Below, in pieces: positions 15,220-22,637 of a DNA stretch of 22,765 bases (position 1 is its first letter; every line of letters starts with the position of its first letter). The position numbers and the translations under genes are program-made. The DNA is taken from the NCBI RefSeq assembly GCF_937976265.1, contig NZ_CALJRX010000037.1, positions 1 to 22,765 on the forward strand. Reading direction: 5' to 3'. The DNA comes from an uncultured Haemophilus sp. (GTDB lineage Bacteria > Pseudomonadota > Gammaproteobacteria > Enterobacterales > Pasteurellaceae). The notes under the pieces were generated by a model. That model ran no database searches. It was not told where the DNA came from and saw only the letters and a list, made by a program, of their open reading frames with translations.

Positions 15220-15251
15220 AAAAAGAGCGGTTAATTTAACCGCTCTTTTTT
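15220..15251 (+). terminator. Terminator of accA
   Basis: The arms 15220-15232 and 15238-15250 are perfect 13-bp inverted repeats (plus one more A-T pair) around a very short loop, with a run of six T at the 3' side. It starts 9 nt after the accA stop. The core GAGCGGTT resembles, but does not match, the uptake signal. Confidence 0.9.
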
Positions 15252-15292
15252 GTGTTTAAAAAATAATACATGGATGCCAGAAAATGCATCAA

Positions 15293-15301
15293 TGCTAAAA
15301 T
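15293..15301 (+). promoter_or_regulatory. Extended -10 element of pdxY-tilS
   Basis: TG-C-TAAAAT lies 26 nt before the pdxY start and downstream of the accA terminator. No convincing -35 box is present. Confidence 0.4.
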
Positions 15302-15326
15302 AAAAATAACGTAAAAGGAGTTTAAA

Positions 15327-16193
15327 ATGAAAAACGTATTAGCAATCCAATCTCACGTAGTTTATGGTTTTGCCGGTAATAAATCCGCTACTTTTCCAAT
15401 GCAGCTATTAGGTGTGGATGTATGGGCACTCAATACCGTGCAATTTTCTAACCATACTCAATATGGCAAATGGACAGGTATGGTGATCCCTCAAGAACAA
15501 ATTGGTGAAATCGCCAACGGTTTAGATGCCATTGGAAAACTGCAAGAATGTGATGCGTTGCTTTCTGGCTATTTAGGTTCAGCTGAGCAAGTTGACCAAA
15601 TTATCTATGCTTTAGAAAAAATCAAAGCACGTAACCCAAATGCACTTTACTTGTGCGATCCAGTGATGCCAAATGCCGAAAAAGTCTGCGTGGTAGCGGA
15701 TGGTGTACGCGAACGCTTAATTGAAAAAGCCATTCCACGTGCGGACATCATGACACCAAACCTTTCAGAGCTTCGTACGCTTTCTGACTTCCCTATCAAT
15801 ACGTTTGACGATGTGCTGAAAGCCGCTAATGCATTAGTGGCTAAAGGTGTGAAGAAAGTGTTGGTTAAACACTTAGGTAAAGCAGGTAAATTAAATGATC
15901 CTGATACCTTTGAAATCATTATGGCGACACCTGAGGGCGTATGGCATTTAAGTCGCCCACTTTACAAATTTAACTTTGAACCTGTTGGTGTGGGTGATTT
16001 AATCGCGGGTACTTTCTTGGCCCATTACTTAAACTGTGGCAACGATGTTGAAGCTTTTGAAAAAATGAATAATGCGGTGGCCGGTGTGATGAAAACCACA
16101 TTTGATTTGAAATCTTACGAACTCCAACCTATTGCTGCACGTTTTGAGATCTTAAATCCAAGCACAAACTACAAAGCTGTTAAAGTTGCCTAA
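15327..16193 (+). CDS. pdxY: Pyridoxal kinase PdxY
   Basis: Phosphorylates pyridoxal to pyridoxal 5'-phosphate in the B6 salvage pathway. It is a ribokinase-fold protein of 288 aa (E. coli PdxY 287) with the start SHVVYG, the substrate-loop region LNTVQFSNHTQYGKWTG, YLCDPVMPN (~108-116), and the anion-hole/catalytic motif GVGDLIAGTF (221-230, Asp224). The SNHTQYG and LSGYLGSAEQ segments point to PdxY rather than PdxK. It has a strong AAAGGAG site. The stop overlaps the tilS start as TAATG, so the two are coupled. Confidence 0.94.
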   Translation: MKNVLAIQSHVVYGFAGNKSATFPMQLLGVDVWALNTVQFSNHTQYGKWTGMVIPQEQIGEIANGLDAIGKLQECDALLSGYLGSAEQVDQIIYALEKIKARNPNALYLCDPVMPNAEKVCVVADGVRERLIEKAIPRADIMTPNLSELRTLSDFPINTFDDVLKAANALVAKGVKKVLVKHLGKAGKLNDPDTFEIIMATPEGVWHLSRPLYKFNFEPVGVGDLIAGTFLAHYLNCGNDVEAFEKMNNAVAGVMKTTFDLKSYELQPIAARFEILNPSTNYKAVKVA

Positions 16194-17488
16194 TGGATCT
16201 TTTTTCATTATTCCAAGCACAAATTCCAACCACCGCCAATAAGCTTCTCATCGCTTTTAGCGGTGGTTTGGATTCAACTGCACTGCTTTCTTTAGTTAAA
16301 AAACTCCGCGAAAAACGACCGCACTTAAGTCTGCGAGCTATTCATATCCATCACGGATTAAGCCCGAATGCGGATACTTGGACGACTCATTGCCAACAAC
16401 TCTGTGAGCAATTTGCCATTCCACTTATTATTGAAAAAGTCAAAGTGGAAATGCATGATGGCATTGAAGCGGGCGCAAGAGAAGCACGTTATCAAGCTAT
16501 TTCAACACATATTCAGCCAGATGAACATCTGGTCACTGCACATCATTTAAATGATCAAACTGAAACCTTTTTCCTGGCGCTAAAACGAGGTGCGGGATTA
16601 CAGGGTTTAGGTGCTATGCAAAAAGAAAGTCAATTGTTCGGGATGTCTATTCTACGCCCGCTCCTTTCTTTTAGCCGTAATGAATTAGAAGATTACGTTC
16701 AGCAAGAAAATCTGTCTTGGGTCGAAGACGAAAGCAATCAAGATAATCATTACGATCGCAATTTCTTACGTAACCAAATTTTGCCTGAAATACGCCAACG
16801 CTGGGGACATTTTGATCATGCAGTTCAGCGTGCCGCACAACATTGTTTTGAGCAACAACAACTGATTAATGAATTATTACAAACTTGCTTTGAGCAGCAC
16901 ATTCTTGAGGATCAAAAACAGTTTTCGCTCCTAAACTTTCTAGACTATTCATCGCAAAAACAAACCGCACTTTTGCGAATGTGGTTGGCTAAAAATCAAA
17001 TTGCCATGCCAACGCGGGTTCAATTAATGCACATTATTGATGATGTTATTCAGGCCAAAGCGGATGCATCTCCACAATTTCAACTTGGGGAACATATTAT
17101 TCGTCGTTATCAGGAATGTCTCTATTTAACGGGAAAATTCGCTGATTTGTCGCAAACTTGTCTTGATATGCCATTAAATCAACAGATTGTCTTGCCTGAT
17201 AATCTTGGAACAATTTATGCAACCCACAATGCGACAGGCATTTTAGTTAATTGGAACGAAAAGCAAGTTCAACTTGCCGATACACAAGAACCGATTCAAA
17301 TACGATTTGCTTATACTGGCAAAGTAAAACGCCAACATAATCGTCCTGCTGAAACCATGAAAAAAATTTGGCAAGAGCTCAGCATTCCACCTTGGCAACG
17401 AAATCGTATTCCACTCATTTTTTATGGTGAGACTTTACAAAGTGCGGTGGGTTTTTTTCGTGTTTTTCATGACAAAATGAAGGTATAA
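16193..17488 (+). CDS. tilS: tRNA(Ile)-lysidine synthetase TilS
   Basis: Uses ATP to attach lysine to C34 of the CAU-anticodon tRNA-Ile, which then reads AUA. It is an essential activity. The N-type ATP pyrophosphatase domain has the PP-loop SGGLDS at 23-28, HIHHGLSPNADTW, and the HHLNDQTETFFLALKRGAGLQGL segment. The C-terminal TilS substrate domains follow, to 431 aa (E. coli 432). The start is shared with the pdxY stop. Three perfect uptake signals lie in the gene (16318, 16964, 17440), the last close to the 3' end. Confidence 0.95.
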   Translation: MDLFSLFQAQIPTTANKLLIAFSGGLDSTALLSLVKKLREKRPHLSLRAIHIHHGLSPNADTWTTHCQQLCEQFAIPLIIEKVKVEMHDGIEAGAREARYQAISTHIQPDEHLVTAHHLNDQTETFFLALKRGAGLQGLGAMQKESQLFGMSILRPLLSFSRNELEDYVQQENLSWVEDESNQDNHYDRNFLRNQILPEIRQRWGHFDHAVQRAAQHCFEQQQLINELLQTCFEQHILEDQKQFSLLNFLDYSSQKQTALLRMWLAKNQIAMPTRVQLMHIIDDVIQAKADASPQFQLGEHIIRRYQECLYLTGKFADLSQTCLDMPLNQQIVLPDNLGTIYATHNATGILVNWNEKQVQLADTQEPIQIRFAYTGKVKRQHNRPAETMKKIWQELSIPPWQRNRIPLIFYGETLQSAVGFFRVFHDKMKV

Positions 17489-17527
17489 AAATTCATTTAA
17501 AAATGATACCATTTTCATAAACCAATC

Positions 17528-17536
17528 TGATAAAAT
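17528..17536 (+). promoter_or_regulatory. Extended -10 element of the marC-family gene
   Basis: TG-A-TAAAAT sits 32 nt upstream of the start codon in the 80-bp gap after tilS. No clear -35 box is present. The gap holds no terminator-like hairpin with a T run, so read-through from tilS is also possible. Confidence 0.4.
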
Positions 17537-17568
17537 GCCGCGATTTACAATCTTAATCGGAAAAGTCT

Positions 17569-18186
17569 ATGTTTGATTCTCTTATCGTACAATTTGTCGT
17601 ACTTTGGGCAGTTATCGATCCTATCGGTTCTGTGCCAGTTTATCTTTCGAAAACTATTGGTTTTTCAGTAGAAGAGCGCCGTAAAATTGCGCGTCATGCC
17701 GTTGTGGTTTCAGCTGGTATTTTGCTTTTCTTTTTAGTTGGTGGACAAGTTCTTTTTGAAGCTATGCAAGTGCCACTTCCCGCATTCCAAATTGCTGGTG
17801 GTTTAGTGCTTTTCTTATTTGCCTTAACTATGATTTTTGGTGAAAGTAAGCCTGAAAAAGAAATTAAAATAAAAGCAAACATTACTGAAATTGCTGTTTA
17901 TCCCCTCGCAGTACCTTCTATTGCCTCGCCAGGTGCAATGATGGCAATCGTACTTTTAACTGATAATCATCGTTTTAATCTTACCGAGCAAATCATCACT
18001 GGTGGCATTATGCTAATCGTGCTACTCATTACCTACTTCTTGCTCCTTGCGGCAAATCGCATTCAACATATTATTGGAAACTCTGGAGCCGCAATCATTA
18101 GTCGTGTGATGGGATTAATATTGGCAACAGTGGCTGTAAATAATATATTAGTCGGATTAAAAGATTTCTTCATGCACGTTACGTAA
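17569..18186 (+). CDS. MarC/YhgN-family inner-membrane protein
   Basis: Integral membrane protein of 205 aa with about six hydrophobic helices, belonging to the MarC family (UPF0056). It is closest in appearance to E. coli YhgN: DPIGSVPVYLS in helix 1, FQIAGGLVLFLFALTMIFG, and PLAVPSIASPGAMMAIVLL. Family function is not established; MarC was once linked to multiple antibiotic resistance but this was not upheld. It is followed by a terminator shared with mutH on the other strand. Confidence 0.88.
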   Translation: MFDSLIVQFVVLWAVIDPIGSVPVYLSKTIGFSVEERRKIARHAVVVSAGILLFFLVGGQVLFEAMQVPLPAFQIAGGLVLFLFALTMIFGESKPEKEIKIKANITEIAVYPLAVPSIASPGAMMAIVLLTDNHRFNLTEQIITGGIMLIVLLITYFLLLAANRIQHIIGNSGAAIISRVMGLILATVAVNNILVGLKDFFMHVT

Positions 18187-18189
18187 AAT

Positions 18190-18214
18190 AAAATGGGGAT
18201 TATTCACCCATTTT
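18190..18214. terminator. Bidirectional terminator between marC-family gene and mutH
   Basis: The arms 18190-18197 and 18207-18214 form an 8-bp stem. It is followed by TTTTTATTAT on the plus strand and TTTTATTTTA on the minus strand, so it can end both convergent transcripts. The right arm begins just inside the mutH stop region. Confidence 0.72.
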
Positions 18215-18875
18215 TATTATCTAGAAACGACTTCAAAATACCTGCAGTAAACTCTTTCCGTAAATAAAAACCCAGTGGCAAGGTATCAATCACTTCCCCA
18301 TTTTTACCGATGCCTTTCGTAATGGCTTTGCTGTTTGCGCCTTTTGGGCGCAGTTGCATGACTTCACCAATACGCGCCGTAATCTGATCCAACTTCCCGA
18401 GCACAATATAATCCATCAACTCTTCCCAATCTTGGCGTAATTGATGTTCTTGTTCAGTCGAAGGTTGCCATAAGATAGGTTGGCCAATATGGCGTTCACG
18501 CAAAGGAATGTCTCGACTACCTTCAATAGGAATCCACAAGACTTTCGATAATTTATGACGAACGTGCGAATTTTCCCAATTTACCCCTGAGTTTTGAACC
18601 AAGGGCGCAAGACTCACAAACGTCGTTTCCAACGGAAAACCTTCGGTATTAATGGGTAACGTTTTTAATTCAATGCCTAAATGGGAAAAGTCCTGCTCTG
18701 CTTTACTACCGGCAGTCGCACCTAATGCGGCTTCAAGCAACACTCCAACCCAACCTTTATCACGTTTTAAATCAGGCGGAACGGGAATATTTAATTCATC
18801 TGCAAGTTCGCCAAAGGTTAACCCCGCAATAGATTGCGCTTTTTCTAATAAGGCTTGTTCAGTTTGTGGGATCAT
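18204..18875 (-). CDS. mutH: DNA mismatch repair endonuclease MutH
   Basis: Nicks the unmethylated strand at hemimethylated GATC sites when activated by MutS-MutL, directing mismatch repair to new DNA. It is 223 aa (E. coli 229). The catalytic D-E-K set is visible as D62, E69 and K71 in QDFSHLGIELKTLPI. Conserved segments KGWVGVLLE, KVLWIPIEG and QLRPKGANSKA follow. The start codon overlaps the ogt stop as ATGA, so ogt and mutH are translated as a pair. Confidence 0.96.
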   Translation of the reverse strand: MIPQTEQALLEKAQSIAGLTFGELADELNIPVPPDLKRDKGWVGVLLEAALGATAGSKAEQDFSHLGIELKTLPINTEGFPLETTFVSLAPLVQNSGVNWENSHVRHKLSKVLWIPIEGSRDIPLRERHIGQPILWQPSTEQEHQLRQDWEELMDYIVLGKLDQITARIGEVMQLRPKGANSKAITKGIGKNGEVIDTLPLGFYLRKEFTAGILKSFLDNKNG

Positions 18876-19411
18876 TCGTGGTATTTCTTCAATAATTTTG
18901 GTTTAACGTATTCTACGCCTTTGTCGATGTAAGGAATATTTTCTAGTTTCAATAAAAAGCGTTTTGCCGGCAATCCACCACCAAAACCCGTGATTTCACA
19001 TTTTTTCCCTAATACACGATGACATGGAATGATAATGCTAATGGGATTACTTCCTACCGCACCGCCAACGGCTCGCACCGCCTTAGGGTTATTAATGCTT
19101 TCGGCTAACCCACCATAACTCGCCGTTTTACCATAAGGAATTTGACGCAATGCTTTCCAAATCGCTTGTTGAAATGCGGTACCTTTAGGCGATAAAGGAA
19201 TGTCGGAGAAACTTTCTGGCTCACCATTAAAATAACGCGTTAAAGCAAACCGCACTTTTTCAAAAAGCGGTAAATCTTCTCGTAAAATCCAATTTGGATT
19301 TGGCGTGGTTTGTTCTAACTCACAATCTAAATTTGTAAGATTTTCACCATCAGAAAGCATTAATAACCGACCAATTGGTGAGTCCATATAAGCATAAAAA
19401 AGTGCGGTCAT
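18872..19411 (-). CDS. ogt: Methylated-DNA--[protein]-cysteine S-methyltransferase
   Basis: Suicide repair protein that moves the methyl group from O6-methylguanine or O4-methylthymine to its own cysteine. It shows AFQQAIWKALRQIPYGKTASYG (DNA-binding helix region), AVRAVGGAVGSNP with the arginine finger, and the active site IPCHRV with Cys130. I start at ATG 19411 (MTALFYAYMDSPIG, 179 aa), which has GGGAG 4 nt upstream. The longer frame to 19465 would run through the fadL terminator. Codons 2-4 (Thr-Ala-Leu) are a perfect uptake signal. It is coupled to mutH by a 4-nt overlap. It resembles Ogt more than the Ada C-terminal domain by context and length. Confidence 0.93.
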   Translation of the reverse strand: MTALFYAYMDSPIGRLLMLSDGENLTNLDCELEQTTPNPNWILREDLPLFEKVRFALTRYFNGEPESFSDIPLSPKGTAFQQAIWKALRQIPYGKTASYGGLAESINNPKAVRAVGGAVGSNPISIIIPCHRVLGKKCEITGFGGGLPAKRFLLKLENIPYIDKGVEYVKPKLLKKYHE

Positions 19412-19442
19412 TTTTCTCCCGTTTTTTATGGAACCATATAAG

Positions 19443-19475
19443 AAAAAAGCACACCGAACATTCATTCGGTGTGCT
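19443..19475 (-). terminator. Terminator of fadL
   Basis: The arms 19448-19458 and 19465-19475 are perfect 11-bp inverted repeats with a 6-nt loop. They are followed on the minus strand by a run of six T. It starts 27 nt after the fadL stop and lies only 32 nt before the ogt start. Confidence 0.9.
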
Positions 19476-19501
19476 ACGTATTATGCTAAATTTTTAACAA
19501 A

Positions 19502-20881
19502 TTAGAAACTGTAGTTTAAGTTTAAACCGTAAAGGTTAGCACTTGATTTAACTTTAAATTGACCTGATAAACCTTCTTTAAAGCTATTTTTCTTACCATG
19601 TAAGTGTGCATATCCAAAATCAGCTGATAAGTTCGGGGTAAAACGATAAGTTGCCCCTAAGCTATACCACATACGATCTGTATCTGGAATTGAGATTGAT
19701 GGATGATTGACACTGGCATTCTTATCATAAGCAACACCCGCTCTCACAGTTAATGCATCGGTTGCATTATAAGAGAAACCTAGTGCATAACGTGAAGAGT
19801 TACTGAATTTTTCATCTTTGTGGAATAAAACATTTCCGCTTTCACCATATGCCGTTAAGCTTTTCAAACGTTTCCATTCAGTATATTTATAGCTATATTG
19901 AACCGCTAATTTATCTGTTAATTTATGGAATCCAGAAAACTCCCAATAAGCTGGCAAGTGTAAGGTTAAACCACCAGGAACGCTCTCTCCTCCCGTTGCC
20001 TGAGTAATTGGCAAGGTAACTCCAGTATTTGCTAATTGGGATAATAACGCATTATATGCTACAGGAAATTCATTTGAATAATTGCCTTTAAATTTAACGT
20101 TTACTGCTGAGTGATATGCTAAGCCCCAACGATGATTTTCATTGAGTTTATAAGTTAAACCCACATTCCATCCCAGACTCCATTTATCACCTTTAATTTT
20201 AGAAACCGATGTATTTGCAGGTGCATTTGCTAATTGGTTAGCTACTGAAGATAGCTGTGTTGCTTGAGCAACCTGGCCAGCTGCACTTAATTTTGTCGCC
20301 ATTGCACCTAATTGCTGAGCAATTGCTTTACCACCAATACCTAAATGACGTTGAACTTCTGCATCAGAATAAATTGCATTTACACCAGCACCAAAACTAA
20401 AACCATAGCCTAAATCATATGCACCACTTAAATTAAAATTCAATGCTTTTAATTCTGTTCTACCACCATATACACCAGCAGCGTAAGTATCATTATATTC
20501 AGATTTTAAACCATAATTAACATTCATACCTCCACCCAATGCAAAGCGGTCATTTACAGGCACAACCACATACATATTAGGAATAATGGCATTTGGAATG
20601 ACATTTTTATGATTAGCTGGTACTCCACCAATAGTACCTGTGACATCAACATCTGCATCAACTAGAATACCACCAGTAGATAACTCTGCTTTTTTAAACT
20701 CTGTCATTAATGCTGGGTTAGTTGCAACTACTGAAGCATTATCAGCAATTGCTGCTTCACCGGCATAAGCACGACCAAGACCTGATGTAGAAACTTCTGC
20801 TAATTGGAATGCGGCTGCATTTGCACCGCTTGCTGCTAACAATGTGCTCATTGCTAATAGCGTTTTATTAAATTTTGTCAT
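19502..20881 (-). CDS. fadL: Outer-membrane long-chain fatty acid transporter FadL
   Basis: Outer-membrane beta-barrel (FadL/OmpP1 family) that takes up long-chain fatty acids. A signal peptide (cleavage about ANA|AAF, residue 23) precedes the hatch segment with GRAYAGEAAIADNASVVATNPALM, including the NPA motif. Alternating beta-strands follow, and the chain ends in Phe (LNLNYSF), the usual barrel assembly signal. At 459 aa it is close to E. coli FadL (446), to which SIPDTDRMWYSLGATYRF and the NANxxSxxxI-type loop regions correspond. An AAAGG site is 6 nt before the ATG. It is divergent from yfcZ as in E. coli, with a FadR-like operator upstream. Confidence 0.94.
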   Translation of the reverse strand: MTKFNKTLLAMSTLLAASGANAAAFQLAEVSTSGLGRAYAGEAAIADNASVVATNPALMTEFKKAELSTGGILVDADVDVTGTIGGVPANHKNVIPNAIIPNMYVVVPVNDRFALGGGMNVNYGLKSEYNDTYAAGVYGGRTELKALNFNLSGAYDLGYGFSFGAGVNAIYSDAEVQRHLGIGGKAIAQQLGAMATKLSAAGQVAQATQLSSVANQLANAPANTSVSKIKGDKWSLGWNVGLTYKLNENHRWGLAYHSAVNVKFKGNYSNEFPVAYNALLSQLANTGVTLPITQATGGESVPGGLTLHLPAYWEFSGFHKLTDKLAVQYSYKYTEWKRLKSLTAYGESGNVLFHKDEKFSNSSRYALGFSYNATDALTVRAGVAYDKNASVNHPSISIPDTDRMWYSLGATYRFTPNLSADFGYAHLHGKKNSFKEGLSGQFKVKSSANLYGLNLNYSF

Positions 20882-20931
20882 TTGGAACCTTTTGTTATTA
20901 ATAATAATGAAAAAAGCCGCGAGATTCTAAA

Positions 20932-20948
20932 ACTCCAATAAATGGAGT
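20932..20948 (-). repeat. Small hairpin in the fadL leader
   Basis: ACTCCA and TGGAGT form a perfect 6-bp dyad with a 5-nt loop. On the fadL strand it is followed by TTTTAG, 51 nt before the start codon. This is too weak to call a terminator. It could slow transcription or stabilise the leader. Confidence 0.35.
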
Positions 20949-20972
20949 GCAAATTATTTTAGATTAATTTTC

Positions 20973-20989
20973 AAGTGTTCCGACCAGTG
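20973..20989. promoter_or_regulatory. FadR-like operator between fadL and yfcZ
   Basis: Read on the fadL strand, CACTGGTCGGAACACTT matches the 17-bp FadR consensus (about AWCTGGTCNGACCNGWT). One half, CTGGTCGGA, is intact and the other degenerate. It lies 92-108 nt upstream of the fadL start, next to a TAAAAT that could be the -10 box. FadR represses fadL in E. coli and releases DNA on binding long-chain acyl-CoA. Confidence 0.6.
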
Positions 20990-21028
20990 ATAAATAAATG
21001 ATATTTAAATTAAAAAAATACGGCTACT

Positions 21029-21057
21029 TTGGCAGAGCGTTTTAAAAATGCTAGAAT
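21029..21057 (+). promoter_or_regulatory. Promoter of yfcZ
   Basis: -35 TTGGCA (21029-21034) and -10 TAGAAT (21052-21057) are each 5/6 matches to consensus with a 17-bp spacer. The predicted start near 21064 leaves ~27 nt to the ATG, with AAGGAAA as ribosome site. Confidence 0.72.
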
Positions 21058-21090
21058 AGAACCAATCTTAATTTTAAATAAGGAAATCCT

Positions 21091-21378
21091 ATGACAGTAA
21101 CATGCAAAGCAGAAGAATCTCTCACTTGTAGTTGTGTTGATGTGGGGACGATTATTGACGGTTCAGATTGTTCTGTTGATATTCATCAAACCTATGCAAA
21201 TAAAGCTGAAGCTGAAGCAGCACTTAATCGTTTCGTTGAAAAAGCACGCAAAACAGAAAGCGATCCTTGCGAGATTAAAAGTGAAATCACTGAAACTGAA
21301 AATGGCGCCAATTTAACGGCTCGTTTTACATTTAGCTGCCAAGCTGAAGCGATGATTTTCGAATTAGCGAATCGCTAA
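21091..21378 (+). CDS. yfcZ: YfcZ/YiiS family protein (DUF406)
   Basis: Small 95-aa protein of unknown function, clearly of the YfcZ/YiiS family. It has the Cys-rich start TCSCVDVGTIIDGSDCSVDI, the central helix KAEAEAALNRFVEKARKTESDPC, and the C-terminal FTFSCQAEAMIFELANR, all recognisable in E. coli YfcZ (94 aa). The adjacency to fadL in divergent orientation is also found in E. coli, so the pairing is old and may mean a link to lipid metabolism. The five cysteines before and around the helix could be a metal or redox site, but nothing is established. It is monocistronic, ending at an uptake-signal terminator. Confidence 0.9.
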   Translation: MTVTCKAEESLTCSCVDVGTIIDGSDCSVDIHQTYANKAEAEAALNRFVEKARKTESDPCEIKSEITETENGANLTARFTFSCQAEAMIFELANR

Positions 21379-21395
21379 AAACACTTTTGAAATTG

Positions 21396-21435
21396 ACCGC
21401 ACTTTATCATGCAAAATAAAGTGCGGTTATTTTTT
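21396..21435 (+). terminator. Terminator of yfcZ built from two uptake signals
   Basis: The arms 21396-21407 and 21416-21427 form a perfect 12-bp stem with an 8-nt loop, each arm carrying a complete uptake core in opposite orientation. TATTTTTTT follows. It begins 17 nt past the stop of yfcZ. Confidence 0.92.
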
Positions 21436-21460
21436 TGCTTAAATCCTGATTAAATCACTA

Positions 21461-21476
21461 TCGCAAACGTTTGCTT
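21461..21476. promoter_or_regulatory. PurR operator of purMN
   Basis: TCGCAAACGTTTGCTT contains the perfect palindrome GCAAACGTTTGC of the PurR consensus (ACGCAAACGTTTGCGT). It covers the -35 and spacer region of the purM promoter, so PurR with hypoxanthine or guanine would repress. Confidence 0.88.
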
Positions 21477-21480
21477 AATC

Positions 21481-21489
21481 TGATACAAT
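21481..21489 (+). promoter_or_regulatory. Extended -10 promoter element of purM
   Basis: TG-A-TACAAT is a good extended -10 located 42 nt before the GTG start. The -35 position (about 21461-21466) falls inside the PurR box and is not consensus. Confidence 0.65.
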
Positions 21490-21531
21490 CACGCCGTTTT
21501 ATCATTTAACCTAAAAATATAGGACAACATT

Positions 21532-22569
21532 GTGAGCAAACCATCATTAAGTTATAAAGATGCAGGCGTGGATATTAATGCCGGTAATGAATTAGTTGAA
21601 CGTATTAAACCACACGTAAAACGGACAACTCGCCCTGAAGTCATCGGAGGATTAGGTGGGTTTGGTGCATTATGTGCCATTCCAGGCAAATATAAAGAAC
21701 CCATCCTTGTTTCCGGTACAGACGGTGTAGGCACAAAATTACGCTTAGCCATTGACTTAAAAAAACACGATACTATCGGTATTGATTTGGTTGCAATGTG
21801 TGTTAACGATTTAGTGGTGCAAGGTGCCGAACCCTTATTCTTCTTAGATTACTACGCCACGGGCAAACTTGATGTCGATGTTGCTTCTGATGTGGTAAAA
21901 GGCATTGCAGAAGGCTGTGTGCAATCGGGTTGTGCATTAGTGGGTGGTGAAACCGCTGAAATGCCGGGTATGTATCACGCAGGTGATTATGACCTTGCAG
22001 GTTTCTGTGTGGGTGTGGTTGAAAAATCAGAAATCATTGATGGTAGCCAAGTTAAAGTAGGAGATGCTTTAATTGCACTAGGTTCAAGTGGCCCGCATTC
22101 AAATGGTTATTCTTTAATTCGTAAAGTCATTGATGTTGCTGGCGTCAATCCAGCCACTGAACAATTAAATGGCCGTCCATTAAGTGAACAAGTCCTTGCG
22201 CCGACAAAAATCTATGTAAAATCTGTTCTCGCTTTAATCAAACAAACGGAAGTCCATGCTATCGCACACTTAACGGGTGGCGGTTTCTGGGAGAATATCC
22301 CTCGTGTATTACCGAAAAATACCAAAGCTGTTATTGATGAAAGCAGTTGGGAATGGCAACCCGTGTTCAAATGGTTACAAGAAAAAGGCAACATCGAAAC
22401 CTATGAAATGTACCGCACATTCAACTGTGGCGTTGGCATGGTGATTGCCTTACCACAATCGCAAGTGGAAACCGCTTTAGCGATTTTAAAACAATCCGGT
22501 GAAAATGCCTGGTTAATTGGTCATATCGAAAGTGCGACAGACGACGAACCACAAGTTATCATTAAATGA
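21532..22569 (+). CDS. purM: Phosphoribosylformylglycinamidine cyclo-ligase
   Basis: AIR synthetase: ATP-dependent ring closure of FGAM to AIR, the fifth step of de novo purine synthesis. At 345 aa it is the same length as the E. coli enzyme and nearly collinear with it. Segments SGTDGVGTKLRLA, DLVVQGAEPLFFLDYYATGKLD, GCALVGGETAEMPGMY and HLTGGGFWENIPRVLP are diagnostic. The start is GTG (MSKPSLSYKDAG), preceded by AGGA 7 nt upstream; E. coli purM also uses GTG. It is followed by purN as in E. coli. Confidence 0.97.
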   Translation: MSKPSLSYKDAGVDINAGNELVERIKPHVKRTTRPEVIGGLGGFGALCAIPGKYKEPILVSGTDGVGTKLRLAIDLKKHDTIGIDLVAMCVNDLVVQGAEPLFFLDYYATGKLDVDVASDVVKGIAEGCVQSGCALVGGETAEMPGMYHAGDYDLAGFCVGVVEKSEIIDGSQVKVGDALIALGSSGPHSNGYSLIRKVIDVAGVNPATEQLNGRPLSEQVLAPTKIYVKSVLALIKQTEVHAIAHLTGGGFWENIPRVLPKNTKAVIDESSWEWQPVFKWLQEKGNIETYEMYRTFNCGVGMVIALPQSQVETALAILKQSGENAWLIGHIESATDDEPQVIIK

Positions 22570-22586
22570 TATCTCTTTTCCATTTC

Positions 22587-22619
22587 AGGGCGAAAATTTC
22601 AGAATGAAAGGTTCGCCCT
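22587..22619 (+). promoter_or_regulatory. Intercistronic hairpin between purM and purN
   Basis: The outer arms 22587-22594 and 22612-22619 pair over 8 bp, and an inner TTTCA/TGAAA stem (22597-22601 with 22605-22609) closes a 3-nt loop, giving about 13 bp around a 2x2 internal loop. Only TCTTTTATG follows, so it may terminate partially or act as a processing or stability element that sets the purM:purN ratio. Confidence 0.55.
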
Positions 22620-22637
22620 TCTTTTATGTAGAATAAT

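Larger units (their letters stand above)
1073..21427. repeat. Dispersed Hin-type DNA uptake signal sequences
   Basis: Perfect 9-mers in the AAGTGCGGT orientation begin at 4826, 5953, 7695, 8560, 9139, 17440, 19400 and 21419. Perfect ACCGCACTT copies begin at 1073, 3062, 4857, 6329, 7031, 10918, 12923, 13916, 16318, 16964, 19249 and 21396. Near matches occur at about 12331 and 14223. This density is far above chance (well under one expected) and marks a naturally transformable member of the Haemophilus/Pasteurella/Aggregatibacter group. Three of the siderophore-cassette genes carry copies, so that block is well adapted to this genome. Confidence 0.95.

Noticed and set aside
17469..17515. AT-rich imperfect inverted repeat after tilS as a terminator
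   Set aside because: The arms are interrupted and AT-only, and there is no T run after them.
19412..19465. Longer ogt start at 19465
   Set aside because: The extra 18 codons run through the fadL terminator hairpin and have no family similarity, while ATG 19411 has a GGGAG site.
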